Origin: Litorimonas sp947503715
GTDB taxonomy: Bacteria > Pseudomonadota > Alphaproteobacteria > Caulobacterales > Maricaulaceae
NCBI RefSeq assembly: GCF_050271975.1
Contig: NZ_CP189850.1
Coordinates: forward strand, 1,240,001-1,304,000
Direction: 5' to 3'
DNA length: 64,000 bases
Part shown: positions 48,775-58,375 of the stretch, piece by piece
Layout of the letters: each line of letters begins with the position of its first letter
How positions within the stretch are numbered: the stretch's first letter is position 1
Program-made: the position numbers and the translations under genes
Notes under the pieces: generated by a model
What the model was told of the DNA's origin: nothing
Database searches by the model: none
The model's input: only the letters and a program-made list of their open reading frames with translations

Positions 48775-51027
48775 GTGGGTCAATCTAAAACAATATTGCA
48801 CTTATCTGTCGCAGCATCGGCTTTTTTATTGCTCGCCTGCTCGGCGGAAACTGATGGTCGACTTATCACTGACCAGGCGCAATATCGCGCTGCGGTCCAG
48901 AATGCCCAGCCTGGTGACACTCTGACGTTGGCTAATGGTGAGTGGGTGGATTTTGAGATCCTGTTCACAGGGCGTGGTGAGGCGGATAACCCTATCAAGC
49001 TAACGGCAGAGACGCCGGGTCAGGTTGTCTTGACCGGTCAATCCAATTTGAGGCTTGCGGGTGAGCATTTAGAGGTTTCTGGTCTTGTCTTTAAAGACGG
49101 ATATACCCCGACTAGCGAAGTCATTTCCTTCCGTCGAAATAAAGATGATCTGGCCAATAACTCTCGCGTCAGTGAGGTAGTCATTGACAATTATAACAAT
49201 CCTGAGCGCTATGAAGTTGACTCATGGGTTATGATGTATGGGAAAAATAACCGCTTTGATCATAATCACCTGATTGGAAAGCGAAATAAGGGTGTAACTA
49301 TGGCTGTCCGTCTCAATACTGAGGCGAGCCAAGAAAACCGTCATCGCATAGATCATAATTATTTTGGGCCTCGTCCAATCTTGGGGTCAAATGGCGGGGA
49401 AACATTGCGGATTGGGACCAGTCATTTCTCCCGCACGGATAGTTATACCGTTGTTGAGAATAACTATTTTGATCGCGCCGATGGTGAGCTTGAAATTATT
49501 TCCAATAAGTCTGGGCAAAACGCTTTTAAAAACAACACATTTTTTGAATCCCGTGGAACGCTGACAATGCGTCATGGCAATAATAATCTTGTCGAAAATA
49601 ACGTGTTTTTTGGAAATGATGCCGACCATACGGGCGGTATTCGTGTGATTAATGCGGGTCAGACAATCCGGAATAATTATATGGAAGGCTTGAAAGGCAC
49701 GCGTTTTGGCGGTGCTTTGGTCGTGATGAACGGTGTGCCCAATGGTCCGATAAATCGATATGACCCGGTTATTGACGCAGAAATCATCAATAATAGTCTG
49801 ATAAATAGTGACAACATCCAGCTCGGAGCGGGCAGTGATGAAGAGCGTAGCGGCGTGCCCGAAAACAGCACATTCGAAGGCAATCTGATCTACAATGATG
49901 ATGGCCGCGATGTCTTTACCGTCTATGATGATATGTCGGGCATTGCCTTTAAGGACAATGTTCTGGGCCCGCAGGATTTACCCGATTTTACGGATGGATT
50001 CCGGCGACAGGAAATGGCGTTAGGGCGGCTCGAGAACGGCCTGATGTATCCACAAACTGGCGTGGAGGCGGGTATATCGAGAGATGTGACTGTGACGACG
50101 CCCTCTATGGTTGGGCCTGCTTGGTATCCGAAGGTGGATCCAAATATTGCCTTTGGTTCAGGGGAAACGCATCAGGTTCAGCCGGAAGAGGGGGCGATTT
50201 TTAATGCCCTAAAGAAGGCCGCACCCGGAGATATTCTTGAGCTTTCCGAAGGTGACTATACCGTCAGTAAACTATTGAAAATTGATGTGCCGCTGACCAT
50301 TCAGGGGCGGGGTGATGTTAAACTGTCCTTTGGCCGTTCTGCGCTCTTCCAGATTGAAGATGGCGGTAGTCTTCAGGTCATTGGCTTAGGTGTTTCCGGC
50401 AAGGATAGTCCCGATAATGCCGGCAATTCGGTTATCAGAACCAGCCCTTATTCGATGTTGAAGAATTATCGGCTGGAAATTATTGATACAGAAATCACAG
50501 ACCTTGACGTCAATCATTCCTTCAATGTTGTCTCTGTTGCAAAAGGCACATTTGCAGACGATATTCTAATCCGGAATTCAAAATTTAAGAATGTCTCAGG
50601 TCAGGTTTTAAAGTTGAATCGCGAAGATGACGATTACGGTATTTATAATGCTGAATATGTCACGATTGAAAATTCAGAATTTGAAAATATCGGTCAGGAG
50701 CTCGTAAGTTTTTATCGGGGTGGAACTGATGAAAGCACATTTGGACCTCATTTTGAGCTGCATAACTCGACGCTTTCAAATATCGGGTCGGATAAACGCA
50801 ATAAATCAAAGGCGTCGCTTTTGCTGCACGGCGTTCAGGTCACAAATATCACTGGGAACAGCTTTTCAGACAGCAAGCCTTTTGTGATAAACCACACAGT
50901 TGGTGAGCCAAAAACAAAAATTACAGAGAACAATTTCACGGATGTTAAGCCGCCGCAAGTTCGTGAGCTTAACAGCATATTGGAAAATACGGCCTTTATT
51001 GAAGACAATACGGGGCTAAATCCATGA
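48775..51027 (+). CDS. PL6 alginate lyase, two-domain lipoprotein
   Basis: 750 residues, GTG start, lipobox LLLAC (Cys22), so anchored to the envelope. The N-terminal parallel beta-helix is a PL6 (chondroitinase B-like) lyase. By spacing against AlyGC, Glu238 and Glu240 (DGELEI) match its calcium ligands, and Lys245 (SNKSG) and Arg266 (MRHGN) match its catalytic Lys220/Arg241, keeping the 21-residue spacing exactly. A second beta-helix (about 455-750) makes the two-domain form. It cleaves alginate endo- or exolytically to unsaturated uronates. It overlaps the PL17 gene by four bases (ATGA), so both lyases are made together. Confidence 0.95.
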   Translation: MGQSKTILHLSVAASAFLLLACSAETDGRLITDQAQYRAAVQNAQPGDTLTLANGEWVDFEILFTGRGEADNPIKLTAETPGQVVLTGQSNLRLAGEHLEVSGLVFKDGYTPTSEVISFRRNKDDLANNSRVSEVVIDNYNNPERYEVDSWVMMYGKNNRFDHNHLIGKRNKGVTMAVRLNTEASQENRHRIDHNYFGPRPILGSNGGETLRIGTSHFSRTDSYTVVENNYFDRADGELEIISNKSGQNAFKNNTFFESRGTLTMRHGNNNLVENNVFFGNDADHTGGIRVINAGQTIRNNYMEGLKGTRFGGALVVMNGVPNGPINRYDPVIDAEIINNSLINSDNIQLGAGSDEERSGVPENSTFEGNLIYNDDGRDVFTVYDDMSGIAFKDNVLGPQDLPDFTDGFRRQEMALGRLENGLMYPQTGVEAGISRDVTVTTPSMVGPAWYPKVDPNIAFGSGETHQVQPEEGAIFNALKKAAPGDILELSEGDYTVSKLLKIDVPLTIQGRGDVKLSFGRSALFQIEDGGSLQVIGLGVSGKDSPDNAGNSVIRTSPYSMLKNYRLEIIDTEITDLDVNHSFNVVSVAKGTFADDILIRNSKFKNVSGQVLKLNREDDDYGIYNAEYVTIENSEFENIGQELVSFYRGGTDESTFGPHFELHNSTLSNIGSDKRNKSKASLLLHGVQVTNITGNSFSDSKPFVINHTVGEPKTKITENNFTDVKPPQVRELNSILENTAFIEDNTGLNP

Positions 51028-53222
51028 GTCAAACATTACGGTATGGCGTCGCTCTCATCGCATTGTCTACTCTGCTTGTAGGGTGCCATCCAGGAGACAT
51101 GTCTCAACCTTCGGGTCAAAAACAAGTTTTGCAAAATTCCACTTTTCAGGGTCTCACTTTTGAAGCCACTTTAGATGCGGCTAAGGAGAAGCTCTCTTCA
51201 CAAATGTCGGAACCTATTATTGTTCCCGTCCCGAAGGATCCGGGTGGTGGTTACACGCATGAAAAGCACAAGGCGAACGCTACCGTAATATATGAGGCTG
51301 GCCAAATCTATGCGTTGACAGGTGAAGAAAAATTCGCGGATTTTGCCGGCCAGCTTCTTCTCGCCTATGCGGATGTCTATTCGGATTGGGACTTGCACCC
51401 TGCCCAGAAAGAGCAATCTCCGGGACGTATGTTTTGGCAGAATTTAAATGAGAGCATGTTTCTCTTAAATGTGTCTCAAAGTTACGGTGCGATCAAAGAA
51501 ACATTGACGGCGGATCAGCGGACTAAAATTGAAACGGATCTCCTCCGGAACATGGCGGATTTCCTCTCAGAGGGTTCACCGGAAACATTTAACAAGGTCC
51601 ATAATCACGGGACATGGGCGACGGCAGCTGTTGGGTTGACGGGTTATGCGATTGATGAGCCTGAATATGTTGAGCAGGCTTTACTCGGTTTAGATAAGTC
51701 AGGCGAAGCGGGTTTTCTCAAGCAGATGGATAAGCTCTTTTCTCCTGATGGATATTATAATGAAGGGCCTTATTATCAGCGCTTCGCGCTCATGCCGTTC
51801 GTTATTTTTGCTCAGGAAGTTGAGAGAAATAATCCAGAGCGCAAGATTTTTGAAAAACGGGACGGGATTCTGAAAAAAGCGATTTATGCAACGATTCAAC
51901 AAAATTACGGCGGGCTGTTCTTTCCAATCAATGACGCAATAAAAGATAAAGGTATCGCAACTCGGGAGCTCGTGCATGGTGTGGCCATTGCCTATGACCT
52001 GACGGGCGATAAGGGTCTCCTCTCCATTGCTCAGGAACAGGGCCGCTTTATGTTAACGGCTGAAAGTCGCAGAGTTTCGCAGGATATTGTTGCCGGAAAA
52101 ACGGAAGCCTTTGATTACAAATCCATGCGTTTGGGGGACGGGGAAAACGGGACCGAAGGGGCGCTTGATATTATTCGCGCCTCAAATGACCCGGATGATT
52201 TGGTTGTCGTCGCAAAGAATACGTCACAAGGACTGGGCCACGGTCATTTCGATAAAATGGGACTCCTGGTTTATGATCAAGGGTATGAGGTTTTACGTGA
52301 CTATGGCGCGGCTCGTTTTCTGAATATCGAAGCAAAATATGGCGGGCACTACCTGCCTGAAAATAACGCTTACGCCAAACAATCGGTCGCGCATAATACG
52401 CTCGTTATCGATGAGGTCAGTCACTTTGACGGTGATGTCGATATCGGCAACCAGAATGCGCCATCATTGGGCGCTTTTGTCGATGAGCCAAATTTAAAAG
52501 TTACATCGGCCCAAATAGAAACGGCCTATGATAATGTGACATTCGCACGAACGGTGGCTTTGGTTGAAGACAAGGCTTTTAATCGGCCCGTCATTATTGA
52601 TTTGGTCGAAGCGGATGCGCAAGGGATCCATCAATATGATCTGCCTTTCCATTATAACGGGCAGCTCGTCGATACGAATTTTAATGTCGCGGCTTACACG
52701 GACTCCCGTGCGCCTTTGGGGACTGAAAATGGATATCAATATTTATGGAAGGTGGCGGCCAGCGAAGCTGTAAACGGTTTGTCTCAAATTACATTCCTAC
52801 TCGATAAGACTTTTTACACTGTCACATCGTCCGTACCGGATAACACGGAAATCATTTTCGCTGAAACGGGTGCGACTGACCCAAACTTTAACCTTCGCCG
52901 AGAACCCGCATTTATTTTGCGCAGCCAAAAACCGGGCGGGGTGTCCTATGCTTCGGTGATCGAACCTCACGGAGAATATAACGCAACATCAGAATACACT
53001 CTGGAAAGCCATAGCCGCGTCAATACTGTCACACGTTTTGAGGCTGGTTCAGATCAAGTCATTCTGATTGAAACAAAATCAGGACAAACCGTGGCTTTCG
53101 GGCTTTCAGATGACACAAATGAGACGGAGTCGCATGAGGTTGTTGTTAACGGTCAGGCGCTGACCTGGATGGGACAATATCATATTTTTCATTCGGACTT
53201 ACATCTTGAAGGTGTCCAATAA
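51024..53222 (+). CDS. PL17 oligoalginate lyase, lipoprotein
   Basis: 732 residues with a lipobox (LLVGC, about residue 21). The (alpha/alpha) toroid domain (about 40-370) holds the Asn-His pair in VHNHGTWAT and the Tyr in YYNEGPYYQRF, and the beta-sandwich domain (from about 380) begins with GLGHGHFDKMGL and YGAARFLNIEAKYGGHYLPENNAYAKQSVAHNTLVID, all as in PL17 exo-lyases such as Alg17c. It trims alginate oligomers to the monomer, which becomes DEH. It follows PL6 with an ATGA overlap and is directly followed by a small ORF whose ATG touches its stop. Confidence 0.95.
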   Translation: MSQTLRYGVALIALSTLLVGCHPGDMSQPSGQKQVLQNSTFQGLTFEATLDAAKEKLSSQMSEPIIVPVPKDPGGGYTHEKHKANATVIYEAGQIYALTGEEKFADFAGQLLLAYADVYSDWDLHPAQKEQSPGRMFWQNLNESMFLLNVSQSYGAIKETLTADQRTKIETDLLRNMADFLSEGSPETFNKVHNHGTWATAAVGLTGYAIDEPEYVEQALLGLDKSGEAGFLKQMDKLFSPDGYYNEGPYYQRFALMPFVIFAQEVERNNPERKIFEKRDGILKKAIYATIQQNYGGLFFPINDAIKDKGIATRELVHGVAIAYDLTGDKGLLSIAQEQGRFMLTAESRRVSQDIVAGKTEAFDYKSMRLGDGENGTEGALDIIRASNDPDDLVVVAKNTSQGLGHGHFDKMGLLVYDQGYEVLRDYGAARFLNIEAKYGGHYLPENNAYAKQSVAHNTLVIDEVSHFDGDVDIGNQNAPSLGAFVDEPNLKVTSAQIETAYDNVTFARTVALVEDKAFNRPVIIDLVEADAQGIHQYDLPFHYNGQLVDTNFNVAAYTDSRAPLGTENGYQYLWKVAASEAVNGLSQITFLLDKTFYTVTSSVPDNTEIIFAETGATDPNFNLRREPAFILRSQKPGGVSYASVIEPHGEYNATSEYTLESHSRVNTVTRFEAGSDQVILIETKSGQTVAFGLSDDTNETESHEVVVNGQALTWMGQYHIFHSDLHLEGVQ

Positions 53223-53369
53223 ATGCGGCCCCTTAAGCAAGAAATTATTGATCACAGCTTTTCTGGAATATGTGGTGCATTCGATAAACATAACAGACTT
53301 ACTCATTTGATTGGGCGCGCATTCACAAGCGTCTTTCCGAAGAGTTACAAAAGGGGGGATATGTCGTGA
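53223..53369 (+). CDS. Putative 48-residue small protein between PL17 and the uronate transporter
   Basis: The ATG at 53223 immediately follows the PL17 stop (TAAATG), and its TGA overlaps the GTG start of the transporter (GTGA), so the frame fills the gap exactly. The product begins MRPLKQEIIDHSFSG and ends KSYKRGDMS; it is basic, with one Cys and no membrane helix or signal. No family was recognised. An open frame of 48 codons can arise by chance, but the tight fit at both ends speaks for translation, at least as a coupling device. Confidence 0.4.
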   Translation: MRPLKQEIIDHSFSGICGAFDKHNRLTHLIGRAFTSVFPKSYKRGDMS

Positions 53370-54691
53370 AGGGACATTTAAGATGGGTTGTTGTTGGCCT
53401 GGTCGCGCTCGCGACAGTGATCAACTATATCGATAGGCAAACAATTACTGTGCTCTGGCCGCAACATATGGCGCCGGACCTCTTTCCTGATATGGATGCC
53501 GATGGTCACAAAGCTATTTTGGGACTTGTTTCAGCTGTCTTCATCTTGTCCTATGCGGCGGGCCAAGCCATTTTCGGTAAAATATTCGATTGGCTTGGGA
53601 CGCGGGTCGGTTTTGTGTTGTCGATTGGCTTTTGGTCAATTGCGACGGCATTACATGCATTTGCGCAAGGCGTTCTGAGCTTGAGCATTTTCCGGGTTTT
53701 ACTGGGTGTGTCTGAGGCCGGGAACTGGCCGGGCGCGGCGAAAGCCAATGCGGAATGGTTCCCAACGAAAGAGCGCGCGCTTGCCCAAGGTATATTTAAT
53801 TCCGGCGCCGCCATCGGGGGAATTATTTCAATCCCGCTCCTCGCTTATTTGGCAATCTATCTCGATTGGAAGGTCATATTCCTGATTGTTGCCGGCTTGG
53901 GTGGTATTTGGCTTATTCCTTGGCTTGTCATTGTGAAGGCTCCGCCGAAATACCATTCATGGATCACGGAAGAAGAACGTGAGTATATCTTAAGTGGTCA
54001 AATCAATGAAGATTTGAACGAGGACGGTAATCCCGATGGTGGTTATAATCCGTCAACAGGCGAGCTTCTGTCCCGCAAACAGAGCTGGGGCGTTATCACC
54101 GCCTCCGCCGCGATTGATCCAATTTGGTGGTTATTCATTGTCTGGATTCCAACCTATCTCTTTGAAGTGCACGGCTTTAATATTAAGGACCTCGCTGTAT
54201 CCGGTTGGTTGCCCTATGTCGGTGCCATGTTTGGCGCATGGTTTGGGGGGCTTTTAGCGCAATATCTGCTCGGTAAGGGGTGGACAGTAAATAAGACGCG
54301 TAAACTTACAATTACGTTGGGTTGCTTGATCATGCTGCCATCTCTCTTGGCCATGTCTGTTGCTGTGACGCCCGGCATTGCCATTACGTTGATGTTTATC
54401 ATTCTGTTCGGATTTCAAACGGCAATCGGAAATGTTCAAACCTTGCCGGCTGACTTTTACGGCGGGAAGACGGTCGGAACCTTGTCAGGTTTTGCGGGGA
54501 TGGCCGCGAAATTGACGGCTTTTGCGTTGACTTTATTCGTGCCTGTTTTAACGGCAGGTGCTAATTACACACCCGTATTCATTCTTGGCGCTGTTTTAGC
54601 CCTCGCTGCTATCGCAAGTGTCTGGTTTTTATGTGGTCACATCCAACCTCTCAAGCCACGGCAAGAAAACTCTGCCGTAAATATCAATTAA
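53366..54691 (+). CDS. MFS uronate transporter, ExuT/ACS type
   Basis: 441 residues, GTG start behind AAGGGGGGA. Twelve membrane segments; the first reads WVVVGLVALATVINYIDRQTITVLWP, the anion:cation symporter (ACS) signature of hexuronate and galactonate carriers (NYIDR). FRVLLGVSEAGNWPGAAKANAEWFPTKERALAQGIFNSGAAIGG is the second ACS block. It likely brings alginate monomer (DEH) or other uronates into the cytosol. It lies between the lyases and the DEH reductase gene and is translationally linked to the small ORF. Confidence 0.92.
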   Translation: MKGHLRWVVVGLVALATVINYIDRQTITVLWPQHMAPDLFPDMDADGHKAILGLVSAVFILSYAAGQAIFGKIFDWLGTRVGFVLSIGFWSIATALHAFAQGVLSLSIFRVLLGVSEAGNWPGAAKANAEWFPTKERALAQGIFNSGAAIGGIISIPLLAYLAIYLDWKVIFLIVAGLGGIWLIPWLVIVKAPPKYHSWITEEEREYILSGQINEDLNEDGNPDGGYNPSTGELLSRKQSWGVITASAAIDPIWWLFIVWIPTYLFEVHGFNIKDLAVSGWLPYVGAMFGAWFGGLLAQYLLGKGWTVNKTRKLTITLGCLIMLPSLLAMSVAVTPGIAITLMFIILFGFQTAIGNVQTLPADFYGGKTVGTLSGFAGMAAKLTAFALTLFVPVLTAGANYTPVFILGAVLALAAIASVWFLCGHIQPLKPRQENSAVNIN

Positions 54692-54719
54692 GTAACGAAA
54701 ATCATGATGGAGTTTATCA

Positions 54720-55601
54720 ATGTCTAAGCCAGTTATAGGGTTCATAGGTCTCGGACTTATGGGTGGGAATATGGTTGAAAACCTTCAGAAAAGAGGGTTT
54801 GAAGTCATCGTCATGGATCTGAACAAGGATGCTGTGAAAACAGTTTTGGATCGAGGAAATGCCAGCGAAGCCAGCTCACCCAAAGAGTTAGCGGAAAAAT
54901 CTGACATTATTCAATTTTGTTTGACGACTTCCGCCGTTGTGGAAAAGATTGTTTACGGTGAAAACGGTATTCTCGAAGGGGTCAAAGAAGGCTCAGTGCT
55001 TATCGACTTTGGGACATCCATCCCGGCTTCGACAAAAAAGATTGGTGCCGATCTGGCGAAAAAAGGTGTTGGTATGATTGATGCGCCGCTGGGACGGACG
55101 CCTGCACATGCCAAAGATGGACTGCTCAATATTATGGCAGCTGGCGACAAAGCCACATTCGATAAATATGAGCCCATGCTGAAAGAGCAGGGTGAGAATG
55201 TTTTCTATCTCGGTGATTTAGGGGCGGGTCACACGACGAAATTGATCAATAACTTCATGGGTATGACAACGGTGACAGCGATGTCGCAAGCCTTTGCGGC
55301 TGCAGAACTAGCAGGTGTTGATCGTCAACAACTTTATGACATCATGTCATCCGGTCCGTCCAATTCGCCCTTTATGAAATTCTGTAAAAACTACGCTGTT
55401 GACGGTGTTAGTGACCTCGGTTTTTCCATCAATAATGCGAACAAAGATCTCGGTTATTTTGTTCAGATGATGAAAGATTTAGGATCGAAGTCCTTGGTTG
55501 CAGAAAGCACGTCAACGAGCCTGCAAGCCGCCGTTGATGCAGGGATGGGGAATGGAAACGTCCCAGAAATTTTCGATTATTTCGTAAAGCTCAAATCCTA
55601 G
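54720..55601 (+). CDS. DEH reductase-like 3-hydroxyisobutyrate dehydrogenase family enzyme
   Basis: 293 residues: Rossmann motif GFIGLGLMGGNMVENL (about 7-22), the substrate-binding DAPLGRTPAHAKDG (about 121-134) and the catalytic Lys in GHTTKLINNFM (about 173-183). This beta-hydroxyacid dehydrogenase family includes the DEH reductase of Vibrio splendidus, which reduces 4-deoxy-5-hexoseulose uronate to KDG. With KDG kinase and KDPG aldolase downstream, the same job is very likely here. The Asp after the second strand (VIVMDLNKD) points to NADH. It is the last gene before a 147 bp intergenic promoter region. Confidence 0.85.
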   Translation: MSKPVIGFIGLGLMGGNMVENLQKRGFEVIVMDLNKDAVKTVLDRGNASEASSPKELAEKSDIIQFCLTTSAVVEKIVYGENGILEGVKEGSVLIDFGTSIPASTKKIGADLAKKGVGMIDAPLGRTPAHAKDGLLNIMAAGDKATFDKYEPMLKEQGENVFYLGDLGAGHTTKLINNFMGMTTVTAMSQAFAAAELAGVDRQQLYDIMSSGPSNSPFMKFCKNYAVDGVSDLGFSINNANKDLGYFVQMMKDLGSKSLVAESTSTSLQAAVDAGMGNGNVPEIFDYFVKLKS

Positions 55602-55632
55602 GAAAGTTGGAAGGGTGATGTAAAAAACTGCG

Positions 55633-55662
55633 TAAATGTAGTTTGATAAATTTTTACATTTA
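55633..55662. promoter_or_regulatory. Inverted repeat in front of the aldolase/kinase genes
   Basis: TAAATGTA (55633-55640) and TACATTTA (55655-55662) are perfect complements with a 14 bp AT-rich centre. The lack of ATTGGT half-sites here suggests that eda-kdgK have their own control, separate from the receptor and lyases. A classical KdgR box is not evident. Confidence 0.5.
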
Positions 55663-55748
55663 ACTTTTTTACGTTTATCCCCTCAACCTATCTCACGGGC
55701 AAAAGCCTGAACATAAATTATAGACTGAACGTCTTTGTAGGTATCACT

Positions 55749-56384
55749 ATGTCAGATAAACTTATCGCCGCTCTGGAAAGTAAGCGCGTTGTCCCCTTGG
55801 TTCAATCAGATGACCCGAGAACGGCCTTGAAAATTTCAGAAGCCCTGCTGAAAGGCGGCTTGGATGTTTTAGAAGTCGTGCTGCGCACGGATGCGGCACT
55901 AGATTGCCTTGAGGCAATTGCGAAGGAATTTCCTAATGCACATGTCGGGGCGGGAACCGTTTTAAGCGCTAGCCAATCGGAAGAAGTTATTCGACGAGGC
56001 GCGAGTTTTATTGTTTCGCCCGGGCTTGACCCTGCGTCTGTTGAGGTCGCTAACGCTGCGGATATTCCCATCCTGCCAGGTATATCGACAGCAACAGAAC
56101 TGCAGCAGGCTTGGAATTTAGGCCTTCGAACCGTCAAACTCTTTCCTGCGTCATTGGTAGGCGGACCTAAGATGCTGAAGGCTCTCTCTTCCGTCTTTCG
56201 TGACGTCAGATTTATGCCGACGGGCGGTGTAAGCCTGACTAATTTACACGAATATCTCGCAGTCCCTGCCGTTTTGGCTTGTGGCGGTTCTTGGCTGACA
56301 CCTGCGGACGCCATTGCAAAGGGGGACTTTGATGTTCTCACCGAACTGGCAAAATCCGCCATCGCTATCGCGCAGAAAAATTAG
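55749..56384 (+). CDS. eda: 2-dehydro-3-deoxy-phosphogluconate (KDPG) aldolase
   Basis: 211 residues, the usual length of class I Eda. It splits KDPG into pyruvate and glyceraldehyde-3-phosphate. Catalytic Glu lies in LEVVLRTDAALDCL, the Schiff-base Lys in TVKLFPASLVGGP (KLFPA, about 138-142), GAGTVLSASQ is the phosphate/strand-3 loop, and MPTGGVSLTNLHEYL the last loop. It precedes kdgK by 24 bp in the same transcript. Confidence 0.96.
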   Translation: MSDKLIAALESKRVVPLVQSDDPRTALKISEALLKGGLDVLEVVLRTDAALDCLEAIAKEFPNAHVGAGTVLSASQSEEVIRRGASFIVSPGLDPASVEVANAADIPILPGISTATELQQAWNLGLRTVKLFPASLVGGPKMLKALSSVFRDVRFMPTGGVSLTNLHEYLAVPAVLACGGSWLTPADAIAKGDFDVLTELAKSAIAIAQKN

Positions 56385-56407
56385 ATTCACTATAAATAGA
56401 GACACTC

Positions 56408-57439
56408 ATGACTAAATTTCTTTCCTTCGGCGAGATCATGTTGAGACTTCGCACGCCCGGCTATGAACGGTTTTTTCAAAGCCCACAATTTGAGGCCACT
56501 TTCGGTGGTGGTGAGGCCAATGTGGCCGTGTCGCTCTCGAATTACGGTTTTGATGCTGCTTTCGTTTCTGCTCTGCCCGATAATGATATCGGTCAAAGCG
56601 CGGTCAATTCCCTTCGCGGTTTAGGCGTGGATACATCGCTCATCCAAAGACAGGGTGAGCGGGTCGGTATCTATTTTCTTGAAACAGGCGCTAACCAACG
56701 TCCGTCTAAAGTCATCTATGATCGTGCCAATTCTTCGATCAGCCAATGTAAGCCTGGCGATTTTGACTGGCCGACGATTTTTAAAGGCGCAAAGTGGCTG
56801 CATATTACAGGTATCACACCGGCTCTTTCGCAAGATTGCGCTGACCTTTCTCTGGAATGTGTGAAAGAAGCACAGAAGGCGGGCGTGACGACGTCTTGCG
56901 ATTTCAATTTCCGCGGTAAACTCTGGAAATATGGAAAAACAGCTCCCGAAGTTATGCAGGATTTGGTGAAATATATTGATGTCGGGATTGCGAATGAAGA
57001 GGATTGCCAAAAATCGCTCGACATTTCCGTTGACGTTGATGTGGAAGCCGGACATTTGGACACAAGCAAATATGAAGCACTCTCGCAGAAAGTGCTCGAT
57101 ATTTATCCGGGTATGTCGACGATTGCTATTACACTGCGCGAGAGCATTAATGCTAACATTAACGGGTGGTCCGCCTGTATGCGCGATCGTGAAAACGGCT
57201 TTTTATTATCAAAGAAATATGAGCTTACTGACATCGTAGACCGTGTCGGCGGGGGCGATAGTTTCGCGTCAGCCTTTATTGCTGGCATGAACCTTTATGA
57301 AGACCGTCAGCAGTCTTTAGAATTTGCCGTCGCTGGCTCCGCTTTGAAGCATTCCATTCTGGGCGATTACAATCGCGTGTCCCGTAGCGAAGTTGAAAAT
57401 CTGATGGGCGGAGATGGCTCAGGTCGCGTACAACGCTAA
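56408..57439 (+). CDS. kdgK: 2-keto-3-deoxygluconate kinase (PfkB family)
   Basis: 343 residues, PfkB (ribokinase-like) fold: GEIMLRLRTPGYERFFQSPQFEATFGGGEANVAVSLSNYG (about 7-46) with the GGGEAN sugar motif, a lid region, and GGGDSFASAF with the catalytic Asp (about 281-290). It phosphorylates KDG to KDPG, feeding the aldolase upstream. The family is somewhat shorter on average (about 310-340). A double stem-loop follows, ending the alginate locus. Confidence 0.94.
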   Translation: MTKFLSFGEIMLRLRTPGYERFFQSPQFEATFGGGEANVAVSLSNYGFDAAFVSALPDNDIGQSAVNSLRGLGVDTSLIQRQGERVGIYFLETGANQRPSKVIYDRANSSISQCKPGDFDWPTIFKGAKWLHITGITPALSQDCADLSLECVKEAQKAGVTTSCDFNFRGKLWKYGKTAPEVMQDLVKYIDVGIANEEDCQKSLDISVDVDVEAGHLDTSKYEALSQKVLDIYPGMSTIAITLRESINANINGWSACMRDRENGFLLSKKYELTDIVDRVGGGDSFASAFIAGMNLYEDRQQSLEFAVAGSALKHSILGDYNRVSRSEVENLMGGDGSGRVQR

Positions 57440-57456
57440 GTCTGTTAAAATACTCA

Positions 57457-57485
57457 GGCCTTACGATTCGCGTGAGGTCATTTTA
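57457..57485 (+). terminator. First stem-loop after kdgK
   Basis: GGCCTTACG, loop ATTCG, CGTGAGGTC (9 bp with two wobbles), followed by ATTTTAAAT. Confidence 0.6.
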
Positions 57486-57493
57486 AATGTATC

Positions 57494-57530
57494 CGGGCTG
57501 CACCATAAGGTGTGGCTCGAGAGTTTTTTT
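57494..57530 (+). terminator. Intrinsic terminator of the alginate operon
   Basis: CGGGCTGCACC, loop ATAA, GGTGTGGCTCG (11 bp with three wobbles), then AGAG and T7 (57524-57530). It stands 55 bp after the kdgK stop. Confidence 0.85.
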
Positions 57531-58036
57531 CTTTCAATGAGCTGCAGCTAAGGGTGTGTCTAAATATCCAAATGCCTCGAATAGCCCGCGCCAAACTAAT
57601 CGTGAAGATATTTTCAGAGATTTCCGAAGACGTAACAGCTGTTTTATCTAATTAGAGATAGTGTATCACAACAGCCCCAGAGCAATCCTTGCTTAAAATC
57701 GCTTCAAAATACGTGACTGCAAACACACCCAAGTCTCAGTGGCTTTGTTACCACAATGACTATTTTCAATCGATGCGCTAATCTGCAACTATGAAAACCT
57801 CAATTTACACCTGACATCGCTTCCAAACAGACATCATCAAACGAGCCTTTGGATATATTTTCGCTTAAACTTGAATTTGCAAATTCCGACGACGCCTAAT
57901 CTCAAGGAATACACTTCGGAAATTTCGGTCGCAGGCGCAATTAGTATGGAGTCCCATTACGGTGAAAGCTTGCGGCTAGGAGTACATCCAGAGAAAAATT
58001 ACGGCTGGTTCAGTTAACGTGACAAAGCTATGTCGT

Positions 58037-58084
58037 ATATATGGCTGACGGCCTTGGGCGCGCGCCGCACATAGTGCCATATAT
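58037..58084. repeat. 9 bp perfect inverted repeat in the gene desert
   Basis: ATATATGGC (58037-58045) and GCCATATAT (58076-58084) flank a GC-rich 30 bp centre with GGGCGCGCGCC. It could fold into a long hairpin if transcribed. Confidence 0.45.
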
Positions 58085-58275
58085 CACCGCGTCACCGTAG
58101 GTATTGGTCGGGCCGTCTAATCGCCTTCATCCTGCCATCTCCTGTTTATGCCTTTTGTAAGCCAAGAAGTGAGGCAAGTCGCGCGAGTTACTGTGTGGAA
58201 AGTAAAGGAAAGAGGGACTTTCCGAAGCTTTTCAGAGGCTTACGCAATTTGCTATGTCAGAAAAACGGTGCTCCC

Positions 58276-58294
58276 TCACGGCAAGATGCCGTGA
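58276..58294. repeat. 8 bp perfect hairpin in the gene desert
   Basis: TCACGGCA, loop AGA, TGCCGTGA. No U-run follows on either strand, so it is not a standard intrinsic terminator. Confidence 0.45.
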
Positions 58295-58336
58295 AGAAAA
58301 ACCCAAATAAAACAATAGTTTAAAATTTTCCAATTT

Positions 58337-58375
58337 TTTTGTAGCACAGTCATAGATACATTTCGTGCTACAAAA
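58337..58375. repeat. 11 bp perfect inverted repeat near the ROK gene end
   Basis: TTTTGTAGCAC (58337-58347) and GTGCTACAAAA (58365-58375) with a 17 bp centre, 177 bp beyond the stop of the kinase gene. A-runs rather than U-runs follow the stem, so termination is uncertain; small terminal inverted repeats of a lost element are another reading. Confidence 0.5.

Noticed and set aside
58337..58375. Terminator for the ROK kinase gene
   Set aside because: The stem is perfect, but A-runs rather than U-runs follow it in the direction of transcription and it lies 177 bp beyond the stop; kept only as a repeat.
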